From assembly GCA_016874895.1 (NCBI GenBank), contig VGSX01000047.1:1-16661 (forward strand): a stretch of DNA of 16,661 bases, given 5' to 3'. Within the stretch, counting starts at the first letter, position 1; every line of letters begins with the position of its first letter. The notes beneath the pieces were generated by a model. That model did no database searches. It had not been told where the DNA came from and saw only the letters and a list, made by a program, of their open reading frames with translations. A program made the position numbers and the translations under genes. Origin of the DNA: Deltaproteobacteria bacterium. Lineage in GTDB: Bacteria; Desulfobacterota; Desulfobaccia; Desulfobaccales; Desulfobaccaceae. Positions 6,608 through 13,216 of the stretch are shown here, piece by piece.

Positions 6608-6880
6608 CTAGCAGAGCCAGCAGCCCTGCTCCCGGATTTCCTCGTACCACTGCCGCAGCTTGGGCTTCAGGGCTTCCTTGGGGAGCCCGAGGAACTGCCG
6701 GGCCTCCCCCAATTGAATAAAGCCGGCAAAATAGGCGTATTTAACCAGGCCCTCCAGGTGCTGCGGCGAAAAATCCAGATACTCTGCCGGAACCCGATCC
6801 AGCATCTCATGGTCGGCGATGATTTGTTTAACCGCTTCGAAGTTGGTTCTCAGTTTAGCATCAATATTTGCAGTATCCAT
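6608..6880 (-). CDS. Small conserved-looking protein of unknown function
   Basis: I do not recognise the family. The 90-residue protein is largely helical in composition. The middle and C-terminal part (about 57-84, GFIQLGEARQFLGLPKEALKP) resembles a small helix-turn-helix, and the protein ends with GCWLC, two cysteines that could bind metal or form a disulfide. The ATG at 6880 has AAGG ten bases upstream; an in-frame TTG at 6889 is the alternative. It sits 12 bases upstream of the pyrophosphohydrolase in an apparent two-gene operon and diverges from uvrB. Coding is supported by the tight spacing and the lack of a better frame on the other strand. Confidence 0.7.
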   Translation of the reverse strand: MDTANIDAKLRTNFEAVKQIIADHEMLDRVPAEYLDFSPQHLEGLVKYAYFAGFIQLGEARQFLGLPKEALKPKLRQWYEEIREQGCWLC

Positions 6881-6958
6881 GATATCCAAGCCTTAACGTT
6901 GGCATGTTTATGAATAGCATATTTCTTTTCTGGTCATGGCGCACCACCTTTTCTCAGG

Positions 6959-6987
6959 TTGCCTTGCCATCAAAAAGGTCTTACAAT
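6959..6987 (+). promoter_or_regulatory. Candidate promoter of uvrB
   Basis: TTGCCT (6959-6964), a 17-base spacer, then TACAAT (6982-6987). The expected transcription start, about seven bases after the -10, coincides with the uvrB ATG at 6994. No LexA-type CTGT-N8-ACAG box is visible in the 104-base divergent spacer. Confidence 0.45.
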
Positions 6988-6993
6988 AAAAAT

Positions 6994-8988
6994 ATGCAGC
7001 AGCCTCTCCAACTCGTAACGGCCTTTAAACCCCAGGGGGATCAACCCGAGGCGATCCGACAGCTGGTGGCCGGCCTGCGGGACGGGGCCACCCATCAGGT
7101 CTTGCTGGGGGTCACCGGCTCGGGGAAAACCTTTACCATTGCCAATGTCCTGGCCCAGATCAATCTGCCCACCCTGGTCCTGGCCCCCAACAAAACCCTG
7201 GCGGCCCAACTCTACGGTGAGTTCAAGGAATTTTTTCCCCACAACGCAGTGGAGTATTTTGTCAGTTATTACGATTATTACCAACCGGAGGCCTATATTC
7301 CCCAGGCTGATCTCTATATTGAAAAAGACTCCTCCATCAATGAGGCCATCGACCGGATGCGGCATTCGGCCACCCGCTCCCTCCTGGACCGTAATGACGT
7401 CATCATTGTGGCCAGTGTGTCGTGTATTTACGGTTTGGGTTCTCCCGAAGCCTACCAGGGCATGCTCCTGTATCTTGAAACCGGCATGACCCGGAGCCGG
7501 GAAGAGGTCCTGGCTAAGCTGGTGGAAATTTTATACGAGCGCAATGACATCGATTTTCACCGGGGAACTTTTCGGGTCCGAGGGGATCGATTGGAAATAT
7601 TCCCCGCCTACGAAGAGGATCGGGCTATAGCCATCGATTTCTGGGGCGACATGGTGGAAGCGATCCAGGAAATCGACCCGCTGCGGCGCCAGAGCCGGGA
7701 GAGGCTGGAGAAGATAACCATCTATCCCGCCAGTCATTATGTCACCCCCGAGGTTCAGCGGCAAAGGGCCCTGGTGGACATTGAGGCCGAACTCAGCGAG
7801 AGGGTGGCCTGGTTCACGGCCCAGGGGAAATTGCTGGAAGCCCAGCGCCTCTGGGAGAGGACTCGTTTTGACCTGGAAATGCTCCGGGAAGTCGGCTTCT
7901 GTCACGGCATCGAGAACTACTCCCGCCATCTCACCGGTCGCCGGGCCGGGGAGCCCCCCCCCACCTTACTGGATTATCTGCCCCGGAAATCCCTGGTGGT
8001 CATCGACGAAAGTCACATTTCGGTGCCGCAACTCCGGGGTATGTTCAACGGCGACCGCTCCCGGAAGACGACCCTCACTGAGTACGGCTTCCGCCTGCCC
8101 TCGGCCCTGGATAACCGGCCGCTGAATTTCCAGGAATTTGAAAGTCGGGTGCAGCAGGTGATCTATGTCTCGGCCACCCCCGGCCCCTATGAACTGGAAA
8201 AGGCCAGGGGCCGGGTGGTGGAGCAGATCGTCCGTCCCACCGGTCTGATGGACCCTGCTATTTCCGTCAAGCCCGCGACCGATCAGGTGGACGATCTCTT
8301 GGGGGAAATCAGAGCCCGACTGGCCCGCCAGGAACGCGTCCTGGTAACTACGCTCACCAAGCGGATGGCCGAGGACCTCACCGAATACTACCAGAACCTG
8401 GGTCTCAAGGTGCGCTACCTGCATTCGGATATTACCACTTTAGAACGAATGGACATTCTGCGGGAACTGCGACTGGGAGTCTTCGATGTCTTGATCGGCA
8501 TCAATCTCTTGCGGGAAGGTTTGGACCTCCCGGAGGTTTCGCTGGTGGCCATCCTGGACGCGGACAAAGAAGGTTTTTTACGCTCCGAGCGGTCCCTCAT
8601 CCAGACCTGTGGCCGGGCGGCCCGAAACGTCCATGGAGAAGTTATCCTCTACGCCGACAGCGTTACCCCCTCCATGCAGCTGGCCCTGCAGGAGACCGAC
8701 CGCCGACGTCAGGTGCAGCAGGACTACAATCGCCAGCACGGCATCACTCCCGCGTCCATCCAGAAAGACATCCACAACATCCTGGCCTCGGTATATGAGA
8801 AGGATTATGTGACGCCGCCCAAAGCTGCGGAGGAAGCTGCGCCCTACCTCCTGCCCCAGGATCTGCCCCGCCAGATTTCCCGCCTGAAAAAGGAGATGCA
8901 GGCCGCGGCCAAGAAATTGGAATTCGAACGGGCGGCCCAGCTCCGGGACCAGATCAAACATTTGGAGGCTGCCGGCCTGCGCTCCTGA
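6994..8988 (+). CDS. uvrB: UvrB, excinuclease ABC subunit B
   Basis: This is the damage-verifying helicase-like subunit of nucleotide excision repair; it receives DNA from UvrA and recruits UvrC. The 664-residue protein aligns with E. coli UvrB along its full length: FKPQGDQPEAI from residue 11 (same position as in E. coli), Walker A GVTGSGKT (39-46), the beta-hairpin region with YYDYYQPEAYIP, DESH (338-341), the helicase motifs VSATPG, LTKRMAEDL, INLLREGLD and QTCGRAARN, and a C-terminal UVR domain (about 630-662) for UvrC contact. I chose ATG 6994 over an in-frame ATG at 6904 because the extra 30 residues have no counterpart in the family. No ribosome binding site is seen at proper distance. 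Confidence 0.97.
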   Translation: MQQPLQLVTAFKPQGDQPEAIRQLVAGLRDGATHQVLLGVTGSGKTFTIANVLAQINLPTLVLAPNKTLAAQLYGEFKEFFPHNAVEYFVSYYDYYQPEAYIPQADLYIEKDSSINEAIDRMRHSATRSLLDRNDVIIVASVSCIYGLGSPEAYQGMLLYLETGMTRSREEVLAKLVEILYERNDIDFHRGTFRVRGDRLEIFPAYEEDRAIAIDFWGDMVEAIQEIDPLRRQSRERLEKITIYPASHYVTPEVQRQRALVDIEAELSERVAWFTAQGKLLEAQRLWERTRFDLEMLREVGFCHGIENYSRHLTGRRAGEPPPTLLDYLPRKSLVVIDESHISVPQLRGMFNGDRSRKTTLTEYGFRLPSALDNRPLNFQEFESRVQQVIYVSATPGPYELEKARGRVVEQIVRPTGLMDPAISVKPATDQVDDLLGEIRARLARQERVLVTTLTKRMAEDLTEYYQNLGLKVRYLHSDITTLERMDILRELRLGVFDVLIGINLLREGLDLPEVSLVAILDADKEGFLRSERSLIQTCGRAARNVHGEVILYADSVTPSMQLALQETDRRRQVQQDYNRQHGITPASIQKDIHNILASVYEKDYVTPPKAAEEAAPYLLPQDLPRQISRLKKEMQAAAKKLEFERAAQLRDQIKHLEAAGLRS

Positions 8989-8998
8989 ACCCAGCCCT

Positions 8999-9065
8999 GG
9001 GAATATCAACCGCCGAGACGCCGAGGTCGCAGAGAAAAAATCTGCACCCTTGGCATCGCGGCGAG
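8999..9065. repeat. Dispersed-repeat-like segment between convergent uvrB and dnaJ
   Basis: The stretch ACCGCCGAGACGCCGAGG followed by TCGCAGAGAAAAAATCTGC resembles the CGCAGAGACGCAGAG-type intergenic repeats seen in many anaerobic bacteria (from memory, not searched). It contains GCAGA/TCTGC around a seven-base A-rich loop, which in minus-strand RNA would hold a U-run. It could end the convergent transcripts, but the stem is short. Confidence 0.35.
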
Positions 9066-9071
9066 ATTGAG

Positions 9072-10190
9072 TCAGCCGGCGGCTTTCACCAATGCCGGCT
9101 TGAACCGACGGGATTTTGTCTTGGCGGCAGGTTTTTTCCGGCCGGCTGCTAAAAATTTGCGGAGCAGCTCTTCCTGCCTGGCCGTCAGTTTGGTGGGGGT
9201 CTGCAACTCCAGTTCAACCACGAGGTTGCCCCGGCCATTGCCCCGCAGGACCGGGACTCCTTCCCCATACAGGGTAAACCTGGTCCCTGTTTGAGTGCCG
9301 GCCGGAATGGTTAAAGGGATGGTCCCGGTAAGGGTGGGAATATCGATCTCAGCGCCTAACACCGCCTCGACAAAGGACATTTTGGCCTGATAGATAATGG
9401 TGTGGCCGTCTCGTTTAAAATGGGGATGCGGGTTAACCTTTAAATCGATATACAAATCGCCGGGTGGACCGCCGAAACGCCCGGCCTCACCTTCGCCTCG
9501 CAGGCGTAATCGGGTTCCCTCATCCACGCCGGCCGGGATTTTGATGGTCACATTTCTTTCTTGCCGTTGCAAACCCAGGCCAAGACAGAGTTCACAGGGA
9601 TCACTCTGAGCGCCGCCGGTACCGTGACAGTGAGGGCAGGTGGTGTTGATGCGGAAAAAACCATCCACCCGGTTGATGGTCCCGTATCCCTGGCAGCAAG
9701 CACAGGTCCCTTGACTTTCCTGGATTTTCCGGCCGCTGCCCTGGCAGCCTGGGCAGGCACTCAGCTTGCCGATTTTTATGCTGGTTTCCAGCCCAAAGAC
9801 CGCCTCGTGGAAATCGATGTCCAACTGATAAAAGACATCTTTACCGGCCTGTTGCCGGGGTTGGGAGGACGGGCGGCGGCTAAAACCGAAAAACTCGTCG
9901 AAAATGTCGCCAAAACTCGAAAATATTTCGTCAAAATCCCGGAAACCGCCAAACTGCCCCCCCTGCAATCCGGCATGGCCGAATTGATTGTATAAACTGC
10001 GCTTCTGGGGGTCTCGCAGGACTTCGTAAGCCTCGGCCGCCTGACGGAATTTTTCAGCCGCCTTCTTATCCCCGGGATTACGATCCGGATGATGCTTCAA
10101 GGCCAAACACCGATAGGCTTTTTTTATCTCTTCGATCTCAGCGTTTCGTGAAATTCCCAGGACTTGGTAATAGTCAATTTTCTCCTCCAT
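9072..10190 (-). CDS. dnaJ: DnaJ, Hsp40 co-chaperone
   Basis: DnaJ delivers unfolded clients to DnaK and stimulates its ATPase. The 372-residue protein is a full class I DnaJ: J-domain (about 5-70) with the HPD triad H34-D36, a G/F-rich region (about 71-105, with DEIFSSFGDIFDEFFGF), and four CxxCxGxG zinc motifs starting at C146, C163, C185 and C199. Zinc site I comes from motifs 1 and 4, site II from motifs 2 and 3. Two C-terminal client-binding domains and a basic alanine/lysine-rich tail follow. The start at 10190 (MEEKIDYYQVLG) fits the family better than an in-frame ATG 21 codons upstream. No dnaK, grpE or hrcA lies nearby, and I see no CIRCE operator upstream. Confidence 0.96.
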   Translation of the reverse strand: MEEKIDYYQVLGISRNAEIEEIKKAYRCLALKHHPDRNPGDKKAAEKFRQAAEAYEVLRDPQKRSLYNQFGHAGLQGGQFGGFRDFDEIFSSFGDIFDEFFGFSRRPSSQPRQQAGKDVFYQLDIDFHEAVFGLETSIKIGKLSACPGCQGSGRKIQESQGTCACCQGYGTINRVDGFFRINTTCPHCHGTGGAQSDPCELCLGLGLQRQERNVTIKIPAGVDEGTRLRLRGEGEAGRFGGPPGDLYIDLKVNPHPHFKRDGHTIIYQAKMSFVEAVLGAEIDIPTLTGTIPLTIPAGTQTGTRFTLYGEGVPVLRGNGRGNLVVELELQTPTKLTARQEELLRKFLAAGRKKPAAKTKSRRFKPALVKAAG

Positions 10191-10578
10191 GCTAGCTTGT
10201 TCCCCCCTACACCGAAAAATCTCTTTCGAAAAACGAGCCGCAGAGTGCTCCACCTCCCCCTATTCGTGCAGCAGGCGTCCAACGATCAGCAATAATTTTT
10301 TCAGGACACCGAGTTGGCAAACCAAGGTCTTCTGGCAGAATGGCAAAAAAGGGAAACACACGTTTTGCCAGAACCTCCCTCTTATAGGAAAAAAATAATG
10401 GAAATATCTTTTCCTGCCACCATGTTAACCTTATTCATTAAGCTGACAGCTGCAAGATAACCGCGGCGCGCATACTCCTACAGGAAATATTTATCCACCG
10501 AGGCCAGATGTCAAGACCGAAATTCCTGAGAGGCCCCTGAAACATGGTAATTTGTGTGACATCAAACTATCCTGGATG
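10191..10578. promoter_or_regulatory. Non-coding region upstream of dnaJ with inverted repeats
   Basis: I see no gene. TTCTGGCA (10330-10337) and TGCCAGAA (10366-10373) form a perfect 8-bp inverted repeat. The inner pair TGGCAAAA (10341-10348) and TTTTGCCA (10363-10370) gives an alternative hairpin on the same right arm. Read on the minus strand, TTGACA at 10514-10509 followed by an AT-rich AAATAT about 16 bases later is a weak promoter candidate for dnaJ, about 300 bases before its start. Confidence 0.35.
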
Positions 10579-10648
10579 GGTCGGAAGCGGAAAAGAGGCG
10601 CGAAGCAGCCACGACCGAGGGGCAGGTCCTTACCCGGGACCGGCTCTC
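10579..10648. other. Foldable multi-helix segment of unknown type
   Basis: Two adjacent structures abut exactly. GGTCG (10579-10583) pairs with CGACC (10612-10616), enclosing a hairpin GGCGC-GAA-GC-A-GCC (10597-10610). Directly next, GAGGG (10617-10621) pairs with CTCTC (10644-10648), with an inner GGTCC/GGACC (10625-10629, 10637-10641) and a seven-base loop. It matches no riboswitch or small RNA that I can name, and either strand could fold. GC-rich DNA can do this by chance. Confidence 0.25.
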
Positions 10649-10658
10649 ATACTTTTCT

Positions 10659-10792
10659 AGTAGGCGTTCAGCTATCAGCAATCAGCTTTCAGCAAAAACA
10701 ATGGGTTAGGGAAACTAAGCGAAAAACCAGTGATCCACCACCTTAGAATAACTATTTGAATTTAAAGCATTAGCTGACCGCTGAACGCTTAC
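10659..10792. mobile_element. MITE-like element, 134 bp, with terminal inverted repeats
   Basis: The left end 10660-10679 (GTAGGCGTTCAGCTATCAGC) and the inverse of the right end 10773-10792 (GTAAGCGTTCAGCGGTCAGC) agree at 17 of 20 positions. CTTTTCT lies just outside on both sides (10652-10658 and 10793-10799), which looks like a 7-bp target duplication. The interior is AT-rich and has no gene; TCAGC is repeated inside the left arm. There is no transposase, so any mobility would depend on one elsewhere. Alternatively it is an intergenic palindromic repeat unit with a chance flank match. Confidence 0.5.
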
Positions 10793-10881
10793 CTTTTCTG
10801 GTATATGGTTAATAAAGTTTTGAAAATTTATAGGGTTATGGCTTGAGGCGGTTGCAGCCCGCAGCGAACCCGGTATCAATC

Positions 10882-11175
10882 TCACGGCCACAAAGCCCGC
10901 AGGCGCTCCCGGATTTCAGGGTCCAGGCCGGTTATCTCAATTACTTTGGCCCGATCCCGGGCGCCGCTTTTCAGGCGCAGGTGATTTTTGGGCAGGTTGA
11001 GACGTTGGGCCAAAAAATCCAGCAAGGTTTTGTTGGCCTCACCTTTTTCCGGCGCTGCGGCCAGGCGGATTTTAAGCCGGTCGCCATACGGACCGACAAT
11101 CTGGGTGGCAACCGCACCTGGCACCGCTTGAATTTTTATAATATAACCGGTGCAGGTGGGATAAATCCATTCCAT
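10882..11175 (-). CDS. YggU/DUF167 (UPF0235) family protein
   Basis: This is a small conserved protein of 98 residues whose function is unknown. The family signature is seen in VGPYGDRLKIRLAAAPEKGEANK (about 30-50), followed by LLDFLAQRLNLPKNHLRLKSGARDRAKVIEI. Length matches the family (about 90-105). The ATG at 11175 starts right at the family's usual N-terminus; an in-frame ATG ten codons further up adds unusual sequence and its codons overlap the spacer. It follows yggT and the DivIVA gene on the same strand, an association known from other bacteria, with a 220-bp spacer that may contain a structured RNA. Confidence 0.88.
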   Translation of the reverse strand: MEWIYPTCTGYIIKIQAVPGAVATQIVGPYGDRLKIRLAAAPEKGEANKTLLDFLAQRLNLPKNHLRLKSGARDRAKVIEITGLDPEIRERLRALWP

Positions 11176-11205
11176 ACAGGCAATATACTCTGCTGAAGGG
11201 TTCAA

Positions 11206-11340
11206 GGCTAAAAAGCCGTTGTCTTACAGCCGATTGCGGCGACCACGGGCCGCCCTGGGCCGTCGAGCTGCACAGGTTAGTTCGCAGGGTGGGAAAGCGA
11301 ACCACCTCCCGCCGTTAGCCGCTCAAGACAAAGGGTTGCG
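11206..11340 (-). ncRNA. Possible structured RNA between divIVA and yggU (unassigned)
   Basis: The 220-bp spacer folds into a rod. TTGTCTT (11219-11225) pairs with AAGACAA (11325-11331). An open bubble of about 10 by 11 bases follows, then CGGCG (11237-11241) pairs with CGCCG (11310-11314). Inside is an extended hairpin AGGT/ACCT plus GTTCGC/GCGAAC with an 11-base loop (11274-11307). The stem-bubble-stem layout is reminiscent of 6S RNA, but the rod is shorter (about 113 bases) and I cannot match conserved 6S sequence. It may equally be a leader of yggU or chance pairing. Strand is assumed from the neighbours. Confidence 0.25.
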
Positions 11341-11395
11341 GAGCCATGGGGGCCCGGTCCCATCGTACCGCCTGCCCCGGATATAACCCCGAGAG

Positions 11396-11860
11396 CTATT
11401 CAGAGGCCTCGCTCTGTTCCAGCAGGCGCAAGTGGCTTTCCAGGATACCCCGCACCTGGGCCGCAAAGGTGGTCTTGATGCGTTTTAACTCCTCTATGTC
11501 ATTGCGCAATCTCCCCTGCCGGGAGAAGGCTTCCTGCAGCATTTTCTCCGCCTTGATTTCGGCCTCATGGATAAGCAATTCGCTTTCCTTCTGCGCGTTC
11601 GCCTTCATGGTTTCGATAACCTGCTGGGCGTTAATCAGGGTGTCCTTCAGGAGTTGCTCCCTTTTCTTGAATTCCCCCAGTTCCGCCTGCTGCCGTTCCA
11701 GATCGGCCTGCAGCGCTTCATTTTCCTGCATCAGGGCGGCATAGGCTTCCGCCACCTGGTCCAGGAACGCCTTGACTTCCAGGGCTGCGAAACCGCGCCA
11801 GCCAATGGAAAACTGCTGCTGCCGGATGTCTGCCGGAGTCAACATTTCGGTCTCAGTCAT
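11396..11860 (-). CDS. DivIVA-domain coiled-coil protein
   Basis: It is likely a membrane-curvature or pole-associated scaffold of the cell envelope or division machinery. The 154-residue protein begins with the DivIVA membrane-binding motif: LTPADI (7-12), F17, RG (22-23), EVKAFLD (28-34). The remainder, about 35-150, is a continuous charged heptad-rich coiled coil. The lipid-inserting F17 is kept and the usual arginine-glycine pair is present. The ATG at 11860 has GAGG five bases upstream. It lies directly after yggT, matching the yggT-divIVA association of many bacteria. Confidence 0.87.
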   Translation of the reverse strand: MTETEMLTPADIRQQQFSIGWRGFAALEVKAFLDQVAEAYAALMQENEALQADLERQQAELGEFKKREQLLKDTLINAQQVIETMKANAQKESELLIHEAEIKAEKMLQEAFSRQGRLRNDIEELKRIKTTFAAQVRGILESHLRLLEQSEASE

Positions 11861-11874
11861 AATGCCTCGTGTTC

Positions 11875-11905
11875 GGTTTTCGGTTGACAGTTTTTGGTTT
11901 CAGGA
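11875..11905. repeat. Short relative of the heptamer repeat
   Basis: TCGGTTTTCGGTTGACAG with a following TTTTTGGTTTC resembles two to three degenerate units of the GGTTTTC array at 3796-3849. It lies in the 87-bp gap between yggT and the DivIVA gene, close to the latter's ribosome binding site. Confidence 0.4.
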
Positions 11906-11947
11906 TCGTTTCTTAAAAAAGCTTCGCCTCTCCCTGTTTCCCTGGCT

Positions 11948-12256
11948 TTAGAGGCCCATACTCATTCTCATGGCCAGGTCATGTATGGTTGTCACCAGGA
12001 ATCGCTGGAGAAAGACGATGATCAGGAGAACCACCAGCGGCGCCAGGTCCAGGCCGCCGTAGACCAGGGGAAGCCGACGCCGGATGGAACTGAGCACCGG
12101 TTCCGTGACATTAGACAAGAAACGCACAATGGGATTGTAGGGATCAGGGTTCACCCAGGAGAGGATGGCCCGGGCGATGATCAGCCACATATAAATCGTC
12201 AAAACAATATCGATAACATACGCCAATGCCTTGAGAAGATTAGCTAAAGCAAACAT
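11948..12256 (-). CDS. yggT: YggT-family integral membrane protein
   Basis: This is a 102-residue inner-membrane protein linked to division, osmotic response or envelope protein placement in other organisms; its molecular role is not settled. Two hydrophobic segments (about 8-33 and 71-90) flank the conserved loop with NPIVRFL (41-47), TEPVLSSIRRRLP (51-63) and GGLDLAPLV (67-75), the YggT signature. It has a single YGGT domain; some homologues have two. AAAGGGA lies eight bases before the ATG. It is followed by the DivIVA gene on the same strand, and 104 bases separate it from the TPR gene upstream. Confidence 0.93.
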   Translation of the reverse strand: MFALANLLKALAYVIDIVLTIYMWLIIARAILSWVNPDPYNPIVRFLSNVTEPVLSSIRRRLPLVYGGLDLAPLVVLLIIVFLQRFLVTTIHDLAMRMSMGL

Positions 12257-12360
12257 CCTTATCCCTTTCCGATTCTAACGGCGCCATGGGTAGCGAGACT
12301 ATGAGTACACCTTCAAGAGGGCGGGGAGGAAAGAAGCATCCCGCCGGTTGCATTTTAGCC

Positions 12361-13188
12361 TTATTGACTGAGTTTGTGCAACAGTTCTTCGGCCTTGCGC
12401 TGATCCGCGGCCAGCCCCCTGGGGCCATCGGCATTCTGCGAGGCCGTCAGCACCTGCCGGAGCTCCGCTTGCGCCTGGTCTCTCTGGTTTAATTTTATGA
12501 GCGTCTCGGCCAGGTACAGGCGGTTAGTGGAGTTGGCGGGGGCTAAGGCCGTGGCTTTTGTTAACAGATCAAAAGACTTATTGATATCCCCCACCGAGAA
12601 GGGACGGCCCGGGGCCTCATAATAGATACGTCCGAGGACGCGATAGGCCCCGGCCTGGTCATAGGCGGCATCCAGGCTGGCGGAACGCTCCAGGGCCGCC
12701 AGAATCTGGGGCAGGAGCCGCATACCCTGGAGCCGGCTGGCGTCCGCCAGTCCGGCCAGGTTCATACCCAGCCAGTAGTGGCCCTCCACCCGGTGCGGAA
12801 ATTCCTGGATCATGGTCTGGGCATAGGTGCGCCCCTGTTCATAATACAGCCGGCGCTGACCCTTTTCCGCCAGATCTCCCACAAAAAAGGCCGCCCGGGC
12901 CAACCGTTCCAACACGGGTAGCCGCGCCGCGCCTTCGGTCGGCAGCAGGCTTTCATAGATAGTGAACGCCTGCACCGCCTTGGCCTGGTCCACGTTCGGG
13001 TCCAACAGCAGACGGTCCGCCTGCTCCAGGGTGCCGCTGGCGGCCAGGCTTGAGCCCATCAGGAGCGAATTCCAGAGGGGGGCCAGGAAGAGGATTATCC
13101 AATATCCGGCCAGGGACAGTGAGCGCCTTGTATTGCAGTTCTGGTAAAACCTGGAACCGATACAGACAACAATCATATGATTTCTCAT
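12361..13188 (-). CDS. TPR-repeat exported protein, TatT (TRAP T-component)-like
   Basis: This 275-residue protein has a hydrophobic stretch (about 24-48) that looks like an uncleaved or cleaved export signal, followed by helical repeats. The segments YYEQGRTYAQTMIQEFPHR, GAYRVLGRIYYEAPGRP and KATALAPANSTNRLYLAETLIKLN resemble the TatT family, periplasmic alpha-helical proteins first named as TRAP-transporter-associated. No TRAP transporter genes are in the window and no lipobox is evident, so a general protein-binding role in the periplasm is as likely. The start is uncertain: no ribosome binding site precedes the ATG at 13188 or the in-frame ATG four codons later. It lies 28 bases after the TldE-like gene and is probably cotranscribed. 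Confidence 0.7.
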   Translation of the reverse strand: MRNHMIVVCIGSRFYQNCNTRRSLSLAGYWIILFLAPLWNSLLMGSSLAASGTLEQADRLLLDPNVDQAKAVQAFTIYESLLPTEGAARLPVLERLARAAFFVGDLAEKGQRRLYYEQGRTYAQTMIQEFPHRVEGHYWLGMNLAGLADASRLQGMRLLPQILAALERSASLDAAYDQAGAYRVLGRIYYEAPGRPFSVGDINKSFDLLTKATALAPANSTNRLYLAETLIKLNQRDQAQAELRQVLTASQNADGPRGLAADQRKAEELLHKLSQ

Positions 13189-13216
13189 TTTTTATTACTG
13201 CAAACCGAAAACCCTC

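Noticed and set aside
10579..10648. Signal recognition particle RNA or c-di-GMP riboswitch
   Set aside because: GAAGCAGCCA and GCGAAGC recall pieces of these RNAs, but the GGAA tetraloop hairpin of SRP domain IV and the conserved GEMM core are missing.
10552..10746. Plus-strand frame of 64 codons
   Set aside because: It crosses the foldable segment and the left end of the MITE-like element; composition and lack of a ribosome site argue against coding.
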